59,136 nt of DNA from CAYFWT01 sp964346955 (GTDB lineage Bacteria; Patescibacteriota; Minisyncoccia; Portnoybacterales; UBA2143). The notes under the pieces were generated by a model, which had not been told where the DNA came from, did no database searches, and worked only from the letters and a program-made list of their open reading frames with translations. Below, one piece after another: positions 31,565 to 39,529 of this stretch. The stretch is taken from positions 1 to 59,136 of the forward strand of contig CAYFWT010000021.1 in assembly GCA_964346955.1 (NCBI GenBank), in the 5' to 3' direction. Both the position numbers and the translations under genes were made by a program. Position 1 is the stretch's first letter. Every line of letters starts with the position of its first letter.

Positions 31565-32931
31565 AGTGACAAATCTACTACCTGTCCCATTTCGGGTGCT
31601 TCGGCTGGCAAGCCTAAATGGTCCTTGATTTTTTGAGCTAAAGCTAAGGCCGCTTTTTCTTCACCTTGACAAGTAAATATTTTTTGAGGCCGCCTAGAAG
31701 AAACAGGACTGACCATAAAAGATAACCAGTTCATTAAATCCCTTTGGTCAGCATGAGATGAATAAGCATTAATATGTTCAATTCTTGCTTTAACTGGAAT
31801 AATTCGATCTAATATTTCAACCTTTTTAGCTCCTTCCAAAATTTTTCGCCCTAAGGTCCCTTGGGCCTGATAGGTAACAATCAAAAGAGTGCTCTTGGGG
31901 TCAGATAAATAGCGGACTTGGTGATGGAGAATCCTACCGCCCTGAGACATACCTGAACCAGCAATAATAATCTTTGGCGGAGCCACTTCATTAATTGCCT
32001 TTGACTCTTTAGCCGTGAGAGTAAATTTTAACCCTGGGAACTTAAATATATCATCACCTGATTTAATCAAGAGCTCAGCCTTTCTGTGATAATATTGGGG
32101 ATAGCGGCGATAAATTTCAGTTAATTTCATGGCTAAAGGGCTATCAACAAAAATAGGTATCTGAGGAAGTCGATGATTTTCGACTAGTTCATTAAAATGA
32201 TAAAGAAGTTGTTGAGTTCGTTCTAGGGCAAAACTGGGGATCATTAAAACACCACCTCGGGCCACTGCCTCTTCGGCAACATCTTCAATCATATCTTTGG
32301 TGGCCTGACTGGGCTCGTGAAGACGATCACCGTAAGTTGATTCTATAACCACATAATCAGCTTCTTTAATCTGGGCTGGCTTTCTTAAAAGAAGCACTTG
32401 ACCAGAACCTAAATCACCAGAAAAAACTATTTTCTTACCAGCTACTTCTATCTCAATGATTGCTGAACCCAAGACATGACCAGCCTCTTTAAAACAAACA
32501 GAAACCCCCTTATCTAATTCAACTGGTTGGCCATATTCAACTATCTTAAACATCCTCATTGTCTTCTCAATCTGTTGTCTATCAGCTGGTGGAATAATCC
32601 CAGCCCTAGCTGCTTTCTCATGAAGAATCTTCTGGCTGTCTTCTAACATTAAACGGGCAAAATCAATAGTTGGCGCGGTAGCAAAAATTTTCCCCTTAAA
32701 ACCCTCATCAATCAATTTAGGCACTCGACCAATATGGTCTAGATGAGCATGAGTAAGCAAAACAAAATCAATTTCTTTTGGTTGATAAGGAAATGGCTGA
32801 TAATTATTCTTTTCAACTTTTCGACCACCCTGAAAAAGCCCACAATCAATCAGGATTCTTCTTCCGTTAGTTTCTAATAAATAATTGACGCCGGTAACTA
32901 TCCGGGCCCCTCCGTGAAAATGAAGCTTCAT
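31561..32931 (-). CDS. Beta-CASP metallo-beta-lactamase RNA nuclease
   Basis: CPSF73-like exo/endoribonuclease of the YSH1 type found in bacteria and archaea. The 456 residues open 'MKLHFHGGARIVTGVNYLLE' and carry 'HAHLDH' at 61-66, 'GHVLGSAIIEI' and 'FSGDLG'. The beta-CASP insertion follows ('SFALERTQQLLYHF', 'PIFVDSPLA'), then 'AGSGMSQGGRI' and 'HINAYSSHADQRDL'. No KH domains, so not the archaeal aCPSF1 form. It likely processes or degrades RNA in the cytoplasm. Upstream the sequence TAGAAT lies 7 nt before the ATG, but no convincing -35 accompanies it. Confidence 0.92.
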   Translation of the reverse strand: MKLHFHGGARIVTGVNYLLETNGRRILIDCGLFQGGRKVEKNNYQPFPYQPKEIDFVLLTHAHLDHIGRVPKLIDEGFKGKIFATAPTIDFARLMLEDSQKILHEKAARAGIIPPADRQQIEKTMRMFKIVEYGQPVELDKGVSVCFKEAGHVLGSAIIEIEVAGKKIVFSGDLGSGQVLLLRKPAQIKEADYVVIESTYGDRLHEPSQATKDMIEDVAEEAVARGGVLMIPSFALERTQQLLYHFNELVENHRLPQIPIFVDSPLAMKLTEIYRRYPQYYHRKAELLIKSGDDIFKFPGLKFTLTAKESKAINEVAPPKIIIAGSGMSQGGRILHHQVRYLSDPKSTLLIVTYQAQGTLGRKILEGAKKVEILDRIIPVKARIEHINAYSSHADQRDLMNWLSFMVSPVSSRRPQKIFTCQGEEKAALALAQKIKDHLGLPAEAPEMGQVVDLSL

Positions 32932-32999
32932 AATTATTATTCTAAAGAAAACTAAAAAGACTAGCCTTCAAAAATATCTTATCAAAATATCTTTAAAAA

Positions 33000-33034
33000 G
33001 AAAAGCCACTGCTTAAAGCAATGACTCTTTCATC
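33000..33034 (-). terminator. Terminator of the YkuK-family gene
   Basis: Minus-strand stem with TCATTGC/GCAGTGG core flanked by AAAG/CTTT and a T-rich tail. Confidence 0.7.
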
Positions 33035-33053
33035 CTAAATAATATTCTCTTCT

Positions 33054-33548
33054 CTAAATATATCTATCAGCTATATGAGAAGCCGCGTAGGAGTCGGGCT
33101 TAATCTTAGCTTTAAAACCATTACCACGGACTATACCGACTACCTCTTTAATCATTTCTCGAGTAGGGCCATTCTGCCCGACATCAATATGAATTTGGAA
33201 ATCATAATTGGGTTCCCCCCTCGAGCCCAAGACTAATTCTAATTGAGCCAGCATATCTTGAGCTATTTGTAAAGACAAAGTCACCTCCTTATAAACACGG
33301 TCCCGAATAGTATGGTAGGCTTTATGCCCATTAGTCCTTCTCCAGAAATAACGACCTCCTCGACCGACCCGATAAACAATAATCGCCGTAACAAAATCAG
33401 TCCACTTATCGCCATCTGAATCTGTGCCGACAATCAATTGATACTTGTCTTGTGAATCTTGACTAATAAAATTAGAAATCTCTTTGGCTACCGTGGCTAA
33501 CTGCATTCGTCCTTTGGTTGGACTATGGAAAATATCTCTCTTTTTCAT
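33054..33548 (-). CDS. YkuK-family (DUF458) RNase H-like protein
   Basis: A 164-residue protein of the DUF458/YkuK family, predicted to have an RNase H fold. 'IVGTDSDGDKWTDFVTAIIVYRVGRGG' (read in parts), 'IHIDVGQNGPTREMI' and 'KPDSYAASHIAD' place conserved aspartates on strands as in RNase H. Substrate unknown; sporulation-associated names from Bacillus do not apply here. A promoter with -10 TATACT lies 7 nt before the ATG, so the mRNA should be leaderless. Confidence 0.87.
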   Translation of the reverse strand: MKKRDIFHSPTKGRMQLATVAKEISNFISQDSQDKYQLIVGTDSDGDKWTDFVTAIIVYRVGRGGRYFWRRTNGHKAYHTIRDRVYKEVTLSLQIAQDMLAQLELVLGSRGEPNYDFQIHIDVGQNGPTREMIKEVVGIVRGNGFKAKIKPDSYAASHIADRYI

Positions 33549-33555
33549 TATTTTT

Positions 33556-33584
33556 AGTATAGTCTTTTAATTACTTTTTGGCAA
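33556..33584 (-). promoter_or_regulatory. Promoter of the YkuK-family gene, predicted leaderless start
   Basis: Minus-strand TTGCCA (33584-33579), 17-nt spacer, TATACT (33561-33556), 7 nt before ATG 33548. The same two hexamers and spacing drive rpsA. The -35 lies within the last codons of the upstream gene. Confidence 0.75.
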
Positions 33585-33750
33585 GGTCTGTCCCCAGCTC
33601 TTTTTGGTCAGGGACAAGTCCTAATCTTTTGTACATCTCCTCAATCTGTCTTTCTTGTTCGCTCAAATCCAAAATTTCTCGCCGAAGGCGGGCTTTTTCT
33701 TGACGGATATATTTACGAAGACTTTTAGGTAATCTCTTTCTTCTTTTCAT
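33571..33750 (-). CDS. Small charged helical protein
   Basis: Family not recognised. From ATG 33750 it has 59 residues, mostly one long charged helix: a basic start 'MKRRKRLPKSLRKYIRQEKA', then alternating Arg/Glu and a tail with 'GLVPDQKEL'. A longer start at 33783 adds 11 residues without ribosome-site support; CGGAG sits before the shorter start. It could be an RNA- or ribosome-associated peptide, but nothing proves it. Confidence 0.55.
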   Translation of the reverse strand: MKRRKRLPKSLRKYIRQEKARLRREILDLSEQERQIEEMYKRLGLVPDQKELGTDLAKK

Positions 33751-33811
33751 GATTAGCTCCGAAGTTAATAATTCCAGTAACATATCTCTTTTTTAATATA
33801 TCTCTGCTTTC

Positions 33812-33839
33812 TTGACAAGTTTTTTTAGAATAGTAAACT
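33812..33839 (+). promoter_or_regulatory. Promoter of the RecB-like nuclease gene
   Basis: Consensus TTGACA (33812-33817), 16-nt spacer, TAAACT (33834-33839). The leader of about 100 nt contains an inverted repeat GTGTAC/GTACAC (33847-33873). Confidence 0.65.
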
Positions 33840-33948
33840 TGAGCCAGTGTACCTTTCAAACTAAAAAGTACACCCTGCAAAATAAAAAAGGTAGTCAAGA
33901 ATTTAAAGTCTAACCTCGGGTTAAAAATCTCAGAAAGGAGAGGAAAAG

Positions 33949-35208
33949 ATGAGAAGGGGAAAAAAATATCCGCCCTGGAAGAACTGGAGTGCGTCTAAAG
34001 CAGAATTGCTTCTCTTTAAATGCCCTTTGGCTTTTTGCTTCCAGTACGTGCTTCGGCTAGTGGTTCGTCAAGGAATTGAAAAGCTCTTTGGCCAAGCTAT
34101 CCACCGAATGGCCAAGAATTTCTTTAGTCTGAAACATGGCTATAAATCTGAAGAGAGCTTCCTTGGCAACTGGGAATATTACTGGTGGGGAGAAATGCTA
34201 GGCAAGAGATACAGAGGAATGGTTAGGGTTAAGAATCCTAAAGATCCTGGAAAATTTTTTGCCACCGGAATAAACATTCTCAAAAGATTTTACCAGGATA
34301 ACCTACCTTATCGGACAGGAGAACTTCCTAAACCAGAAGTCGAAAAGAGATTTGACCGTATTTTCAAAGGGCACCCCATCACCGGTAAAAAAGACAGGAT
34401 TCAGCCGCTTCCAAATGGTCAAGTAGAAATCTGGGATTACAAAACCGGCCTAAAAAAATATACGCGAAAAGAATTAGTTCGGGATATCCAATTTACTCTC
34501 TACAATCTTGACCATTTAAAAAGATTTGGCCAGAATCCAGTTCGAATGTGGATAGACCAATTATCTTATGAAGAAAAAATTCCGGTGCCCATAAGAACCG
34601 AGCGAGATTACCAACAATTGGGCCGCTGGTTAGATGAGGCGAGGATATATGTCCAGAATATCTTAGTGCCATCATCTAGCCAATGGCAAGACCTTCCTTT
34701 TCGCTGGCTCAATCCAGAAGATATCGAAAGGCAGTATTTCTCGCCCCGGCCCAGTGGCTTCTGTAACATCTGTGATTTCGAACATATCTGCCAAGACTGG
34801 CACCCCCAGGATTCAATGAGAGAATTGTGGATTAAGCGAGAATTAGAAGAAACCGGACCCTATCCTGAATACCTTCAGTTAGAGCTTCCTTTTTCTAAGC
34901 CCAAAAAGAAGAGAAGAAAGACGCTGGCTAAACCACCTTCGCCCCTCCACATCAGTGAAATCCTTTCTAATATGTTTGGCCAGGAAATCACTGAGGAAAT
35001 AGGTAAAGAGGTCTTTAAAAAGGGCAAAGAAATTCTGCCTGAGTATTGCCTCTTGAAAGAAGAAAGGACCTTACCTATCGATGCCCTGCCTCTTATCCTA
35101 AATTCGCTTAAAAGACAAGAAAAAATTACGGCTGGTCAGATTTGTCAGTATTGTTTGAAGGAAGGTTGCCCAGCCCGAGTCAAAGCACCTAGTCAAGAAA
35201 TCCACTAA
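33949..35208 (+). CDS. PD-(D/E)XK nuclease of the RecB/Cas4 type with Fe-S cysteines
   Basis: A 419-residue nuclease-like protein. The core reads 'GHPITGKKDRI' (about 141-151) followed by 'EIWDYKTG' (about 160-167), supplying the D...(D/E)xK residues. Cysteines 25 and 30 near the start and 272, 275, 281 ('CNICDFEHIC') fit the 4Fe-4S arrangement of Cas4 and AddB, where one N-terminal cysteine joins three C-terminal ones. A further C-terminal part (about 320-419) ends with another Cys pair. No Cas genes, AddA or helicase adjoin it. Strong AAAGGAG site, own promoter and terminator, and GC-richer codons suggest an independently acquired unit. Confidence 0.82.
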   Translation: MRRGKKYPPWKNWSASKAELLLFKCPLAFCFQYVLRLVVRQGIEKLFGQAIHRMAKNFFSLKHGYKSEESFLGNWEYYWWGEMLGKRYRGMVRVKNPKDPGKFFATGINILKRFYQDNLPYRTGELPKPEVEKRFDRIFKGHPITGKKDRIQPLPNGQVEIWDYKTGLKKYTRKELVRDIQFTLYNLDHLKRFGQNPVRMWIDQLSYEEKIPVPIRTERDYQQLGRWLDEARIYVQNILVPSSSQWQDLPFRWLNPEDIERQYFSPRPSGFCNICDFEHICQDWHPQDSMRELWIKRELEETGPYPEYLQLELPFSKPKKKRRKTLAKPPSPLHISEILSNMFGQEITEEIGKEVFKKGKEILPEYCLLKEERTLPIDALPLILNSLKRQEKITAGQICQYCLKEGCPARVKAPSQEIH

Positions 35209-35225
35209 GGAGGCCCTATTTAAAA

Positions 35226-35262
35226 CCCCTTGATGGGAAACCCGTCGAGGGGCTCTTTTTTT
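35226..35262 (+). terminator. Terminator of the RecB-like nuclease gene
   Basis: Stem CCCCTTGATGGG/CCCGTCGAGGGG (G-U pairs), 3-nt loop, then T run. Confidence 0.9.
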
Positions 35263-35293
35263 ATTGCAAAAATGAAATAAATCAACCATTCCA

Positions 35294-36721
35294 TTATCCC
35301 TTAACCACACCCATTGGTCTTAATCTGACTACTAACTTGGCTAAATTAGCTTTAACTACTACATCAACTACATTATGAATATCTTTGTAAGCTAAGGGAG
35401 CTTCTTCAGCTAAGCCTTTATTACTTAAACAGCGAACAACAATGCCTTTTTCTTCTAATTGACGGCGCAACTCGCTTCCTTGAACTTGCCTGATAGCCGC
35501 ATGGCGGCTCATGACCCGACCGGCTCCGTGGCAGACAGAAAAGAAAGTCTCTTTAGCTTTTTCAGTACCGACTAGAATATAGGAAGCAGTACCCATGGTG
35601 CCAGGAATCAAAACCGGCTGGCCAATTTGACGGTAAGCTGGCGGCACTTCGGGATGACCCTTGGCAAAAGCTCGGGTGGCTCCTTTGCGATGAACGCAAA
35701 CTTTTCTCCCTTGATGCTCTTCCAGTTTAGCAATATTATGAGCCACATCGTAGATTAACTTCAGTTGGCCACTTTTCTCTCCCAGAATTCTCTGCCAAGC
35801 CTTCCTGATTAAATACATAATCAATTGCCGATTAGCCCAGGCGTAATTGGCTGAGGCAGCCATCGCTTTAAAATACTCTTGACCTTCGGAACAATTAAAT
35901 GGCACACAGGCTAATTCTGGATCAGCTAATTTAATCTTATATTTTGATAAAGCATTATGCATCACTTTGACATAATCAGTACAAACCTGATGACCGAGCC
36001 CTCGCGAACCAGAATGAATCATTACGGTAACTTGGTCTTTAAACAGACCAAAAATCTTAGCTACCTCCTCATCAAAAATTTCTTCCACTCTTTGCACTTC
36101 TAAAAAATGGTTACCTGAGCCAAGAGTACCTAATTGGTCCTTACCACGGCCTTTAGCTCTTTCGGAAACTGCTCTGGCATCAGCGCCAGCCATCGCTCCT
36201 TCTTCTTCACAATGCTCAACATCTTCTTTTTGGCCATAACCTTTAGCCACCACCCATTTAACCCCTTTCTCCAAAACATTTCTCATTGATTCTGGGCTTA
36301 GCTTTACCCCACCGCCTCGACCAACTCCACTGGGTACATCTCGCTGAATTTGGTTCATTAAATCAAGCAAGTATGGCTTAACTTCTCCATATTTCAAATC
36401 AGAATGAAGCAGCCGCACACCACAGTTAATATCATAGCCAACTCCACCAGGTGAAATCACCCCTTTTTCTATATCCATGGCGGCCACCCCACCAATAGGA
36501 AAACCATAGCCCTCATGAATATCAGGCATGGCTAAAGACCAGTTGATTATCCCTGACAAAGTCGCTACATTGATTAACTGTTCTAAAGAACGGTCTTCAA
36601 AAACTTTTCCTAATAACCGCTCGTCAGCGTAAATCTGAGCGGGCACTCGCATGTCGCCCCGAAAACTCTTGGGGATTTCCCAGAGATAGTCATTGATTTT
36701 AACTAAATCGTTCTTAATCAT
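35294..36721 (-). CDS. rtcB: RNA-splicing ligase RtcB
   Basis: GTP-dependent ligase joining RNA 2',3'-cyclic phosphate or 3'-phosphate ends to 5'-OH ends. 475 residues with 'GGVGYDINCGVRLL' (metal ligands Asp97 and Cys100), 'GSGNHFLEVQ', 'HSGSRGLGHQV' and the guanylation-site region 'VCHGAGRVMSR'. All main motifs are present, so it should be active. A GAGGAG site precedes the ATG. It lies downstream of archease and a zinc protein on the same strand, forming an RNA repair cluster. Confidence 0.96.
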   Translation of the reverse strand: MIKNDLVKINDYLWEIPKSFRGDMRVPAQIYADERLLGKVFEDRSLEQLINVATLSGIINWSLAMPDIHEGYGFPIGGVAAMDIEKGVISPGGVGYDINCGVRLLHSDLKYGEVKPYLLDLMNQIQRDVPSGVGRGGGVKLSPESMRNVLEKGVKWVVAKGYGQKEDVEHCEEEGAMAGADARAVSERAKGRGKDQLGTLGSGNHFLEVQRVEEIFDEEVAKIFGLFKDQVTVMIHSGSRGLGHQVCTDYVKVMHNALSKYKIKLADPELACVPFNCSEGQEYFKAMAASANYAWANRQLIMYLIRKAWQRILGEKSGQLKLIYDVAHNIAKLEEHQGRKVCVHRKGATRAFAKGHPEVPPAYRQIGQPVLIPGTMGTASYILVGTEKAKETFFSVCHGAGRVMSRHAAIRQVQGSELRRQLEEKGIVVRCLSNKGLAEEAPLAYKDIHNVVDVVVKANLAKLVVRLRPMGVVKG

Positions 36722-36817
36722 ACTCCTCTATTTTAATTAATTTTTGGTAAAAATAAAAGGCGGTCTTTATAGGCTGATTCAAAGACCGCCTTCAAAATTA
36801 CTTTGAAAATAGAAATT

Positions 36818-37231
36818 CTAAATATCAAAGATGACTACTGCCTCCCAATGACTATCAACTTGCTTAATCTCTAAATCATGGTAAGTGGCTGCTTTAATTT
36901 CTATTTGTTTTTGGTCAACTTTTTGGCCAACTATTTTGGCGCGCAGACGATTTTCTGACAATTCCTCAATTTTAAAATCAGTATATACTTTCTTATTTAA
37001 ATCACTGCGAGATAAAATCTCATTAAGCCAGTCAACTAAAAGAGAATTAAGGTCGGAAGATTTTATTTCTACTGACTCCCCTTCTTCTTTTTCTAATTTT
37101 TGCTTAGTAATGTCTGGCTCTTGCTGTTCGGCAATGGCTAAAGCAGCATTGATAAATAGTTCAGCCAAATCTTGGCCAGAGACTTTAATTTTTAAATCAG
37201 CAATATGTTCTAAGACCTCGAATTTTCTCAT
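36818..37231 (-). CDS. Archease, RtcB cofactor
   Basis: Archease speeds RtcB guanylation and multiple turnover. The 137 residues from ATG 37231 begin 'MRKFEVLEHIADLKIKVSG' with the metal aspartate Asp12, then 'LAELFINAALAIAE', and end 'IKAATYHDLEIKQ' plus a final strand, a complete archease. I chose 37231 over 37279 because it overlaps the previous stop as ATGA and gives the family length. It directly precedes rtcB. Confidence 0.92.
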   Translation of the reverse strand: MRKFEVLEHIADLKIKVSGQDLAELFINAALAIAEQQEPDITKQKLEKEEGESVEIKSSDLNSLLVDWLNEILSRSDLNKKVYTDFKIEELSENRLRAKIVGQKVDQKQIEIKAATYHDLEIKQVDSHWEAVVIFDI

Positions 37232-37743
37232 AGTTTTGGGGACCAAATTACTCTGGTAGTACTTTCCTGATGAGGCCATTTGATTTCTAAATTTCCCTTA
37301 AAAGCTCGTTTGATTTGCTTGCCAATACTGACAGCCAATTGATTCTCCGTAGTTAAAATTTCTAGATTATTATTTTTTTCTTGAATTTCTATAATTCTAT
37401 CTAAGGGGTCTCTTTGAAAAGCTCGTTGGCCAACGTTTTTGACTAAATTTAAAATCTCTTCTTTTTTATTAATGGGGACATTTTTTAAAATAACCTGGCC
37501 TTCATACATTTTATCTTTAATCATTTGACAAGCTGGACATAAAGTAAATTTTATTCTTTTATCTTCGGAAAGCTTTTGATAGTCTTCTAAGCGGTGATGC
37601 CAGCCTTTGTAATAATAAACTGCCCCACATTCCTTACAGAGAACAATACCAATCTGACCAGGCCCAAATTCCTGCTCTTCTTTCTTTGACTTAGGAATTC
37701 TATGATGAAATCTGCCTTTAATTTGTCTCTGCGGTTTAGTCAT
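37228..37743 (-). CDS. NMD3-like / BCAM0308-type zinc protein
   Basis: A 171-residue protein with two Cys pairs, 'CKECGAVYYYKGWHH' and 'CPACQMIKDKMYEG', followed by a domain with 'NVGQRAFQRDPLDRIIEI' and 'LEILTTENQLAVSIGKQIKR'. The layout resembles the N-terminal zinc region of archaeal Nmd3 and bacterial BCAM0308 proteins, a ribosome/RNA-binding family, though I cannot prove homology by eye. The archease start overlaps its stop as ATGA, so the three genes are tightly coupled. Role with RtcB in RNA or ribosome repair is an inference. Confidence 0.72.
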   Translation of the reverse strand: MTKPQRQIKGRFHHRIPKSKKEEQEFGPGQIGIVLCKECGAVYYYKGWHHRLEDYQKLSEDKRIKFTLCPACQMIKDKMYEGQVILKNVPINKKEEILNLVKNVGQRAFQRDPLDRIIEIQEKNNNLEILTTENQLAVSIGKQIKRAFKGNLEIKWPHQESTTRVIWSPKL

Positions 37744-37747
37744 TAGC

Positions 37748-38902
37748 TCATAAATAATAAATGATTTGATAAATAATTCCTAAACTTAAGATTAGAATTA
37801 ATCCATAGCCAAAAATTGGGGATAATTTAAGAGAATATTCTGGTTGACGCTGGCCTAATTTTTTAGCTTTTTGATAAATCAGAACTAAGAGTATTCCTTC
37901 TAAACCAACCAAAGCAGCTCCTAAAAAACCAATTACCGCAATAAAGTCGCGCAGATGTAGCAAATAAGCTATCACAGGAACAAAGCAAGTCAGAGCCCAA
38001 GCTAGATGTTTATTAATCTTATAATCATACCAAAAAATCTTTTTTAAGCATAAACCTAAGACTAAAAAGGAAGTGGCTACCGCTAAAAGACCAAAAATAG
38101 CTCCTAAAATAATGGTCCGGTTTTCTAGAACTTGGACCAAACCACCAATGGCTTCTGGCGAGGTTTGGGAACCAGTTACTCCGACCACAGTGAGAACAAA
38201 AAGAGCATAAAGAAAGATGGGCAAAAGAGTCCCCCAAATAATGGCTTTTTTAAAAAATTTATACCCTGAGCCTAGTTTACCCTGAGCTTGTCGAAGAGAA
38301 GGGCTGAAAATTTCCTTCATCTCTGGGATAGCGGCCCAGCCACCAGCCGCCCAAAGAATTACCCCATAAGGCAGAAAAAAATATGGCCAATTCAAAGTAG
38401 CTAAATTATTAAATTTAATAGTTGGCCAGCCCTCAATAAATATTAAAATGATAACCATGATTAAAAATAAGCTCATCAGAATTTCCATTTTGGTGATTAC
38501 TCGCAAGCCGAAAAAAACTGCTAAGGAACAAATACTAAAGAAAATCAAGCTCCAAATGAAATCAGAGCGGCCAAAAATTGTCGCTAAAAATTTACCTCCA
38601 ACAATTGTATAAGCGAGCAAAGCACCGTAAATAGTAAAAACAGAAGTGAGAGTGGCTAATCGCTTGCCCCAGTTGCCTAAATATCTTTGGGCATAACCAA
38701 CAAAGCGATGTTTGCCTGGGGTACGTAAAACAATTTCTCCATAAAACAAATGGAGCAACAGAACAGCCATACCCAAAACAAATAAAAAAAGCAGGCCAAG
38801 CAAAAAACCGGACCTAGCCACTACGTAAGGGATGCCAAAGATTCCTACGCCGACTATTGTGCCAATTAGAGTAGCTGTGGCACCGTAAAAGTTTTTATTC
38901 AT
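37748..38902 (-). CDS. Aromatic-type amino-acid permease (AAAP/HAAAP family)
   Basis: A 384-residue transporter with about eleven membrane helices. The first, 'TATLIGTIVGVGIFGIPYVV', has the broken Gly-rich helix typical of the APC superfamily, and 'WAAIPEMKEIF' is found in tyrosine/tryptophan permeases. Substrate prediction is weak. Around residue 203 the cytoplasmic loop contains 'SLRQAQGK', read from a REP-like repeat (38280-38297). It lies 4 nt upstream of the zinc-protein gene. Confidence 0.87.
   Translation of the reverse strand: MNKNFYGATATLIGTIVGVGIFGIPYVVARSGFLLGLLFLFVLGMAVLLLHLFYGEIVLRTPGKHRFVGYAQRYLGNWGKRLATLTSVFTIYGALLAYTIVGGKFLATIFGRSDFIWSLIFFSICSLAVFFGLRVITKMEILMSLFLIMVIILIFIEGWPTIKFNNLATLNWPYFFLPYGVILWAAGGWAAIPEMKEIFSPSLRQAQGKLGSGYKFFKKAIIWGTLLPIFLYALFVLTVVGVTGSQTSPEAIGGLVQVLENRTIILGAIFGLLAVATSFLVLGLCLKKIFWYDYKINKHLAWALTCFVPVIAYLLHLRDFIAVIGFLGAALVGLEGILLVLIYQKAKKLGQRQPEYSLKLSPIFGYGLILILSLGIIYQIIYYL
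38280..38297. repeat. REP-like repeat inside the permease gene
   Basis: CCCTGAGCTTGTCGAAG, read in frame as part of Leu-Arg-Gln-Ala-Gln-Gly between two membrane helices. Confidence 0.75.
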
Positions 38903-38915
38903 TGTTTCCGTCCCA

Positions 38916-39188
38916 TTAACGGGGGATATATCCTTGTTGAATTAACCAACTTGATAGATAGACAGAAACCAACCCCCAAAGAATAGCCACCGCTAAAATT
39001 ATTTTAGCTTCTTTTTTCAATTCTGGCTCAGTCCAAAAAGCCAGCCCTAAAACTAAGCCTGATAAAATAGGATTAAGTAAGGCGATAACGATGCCCAGCC
39101 AGAACCATTTTTTCCGGGAAGTTAAAGTAATCTTTTCCTTATTTGGTGACTCAGCCAACGGAGAAGGAGTCATCCTTTCTTCAACCAC
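38916..39188 (-). CDS. Small two-helix membrane protein
   Basis: A 90-residue protein with a polar N-terminus, two hydrophobic segments (about 30-52 and 61-80) and 'PILSGLVLGLAFW' between them. Family not recognised. Its start overlaps the end of the HIT gene by 8 nt, and the permease follows 13 nt after its stop, so it is embedded in an operon running from hisS to rtcB. Confidence 0.65.
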   Translation of the reverse strand: MVEERMTPSPLAESPNKEKITLTSRKKWFWLGIVIALLNPILSGLVLGLAFWTEPELKKEAKIILAVAILWGLVSVYLSSWLIQQGYIPR

Positions 39189-39516
39189 TTATCTCACCTC
39201 CTCCCATTAAATGCAGATGAAGATGATCAATAAGCTGACCAGCCCCGCGACCAACATTAAAAGTTAATCGATAGCCTTTTTTAGCTATACCTTGTTTTTC
39301 AGCTAACTCCTTAGCCAAGAAAATTATCTGATTAACTAAATTTCTATCTTCCTCTACTAATTCATTAATCGAGCGGATATGCTTCTTAGGAGCAATCAAA
39401 AGATGAACTGGTGCTTTGGGGTTAATATCTTTAAAAACAATTATCTCTTTGTCTTCGTAAACAATCTCAGCTTTTCCTTGATGATTAGCAATTTGACAAA
39501 AAATACAATCTTTCAT
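39181..39516 (-). CDS. HIT-family nucleotide hydrolase
   Basis: 111 residues of the HINT/HIT group that hydrolyses nucleoside phosphoramidates or dinucleoside polyphosphates. The triad motif 'HLHLHLMGG' gives His98, His100 and His102, the last-but-one being catalytic in the family. 'CIFCQI' at 4-9 is the usual N-terminal zinc pair, and 'KDINPKAPVHLLIAPKKH' is characteristic. Located between hisS and the small membrane protein. Confidence 0.94.
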   Translation of the reverse strand: MKDCIFCQIANHQGKAEIVYEDKEIIVFKDINPKAPVHLLIAPKKHIRSINELVEEDRNLVNQIIFLAKELAEKQGIAKKGYRLTFNVGRGAGQLIDHLHLHLMGGGEISG

Positions 39517-39529
39517 AATTTCAATGAAT

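Noticed and set aside
33949..35208. CRISPR-Cas locus because of the Cas4-like nuclease
   Set aside because: No repeat-spacer array and no other Cas gene anywhere in the window.
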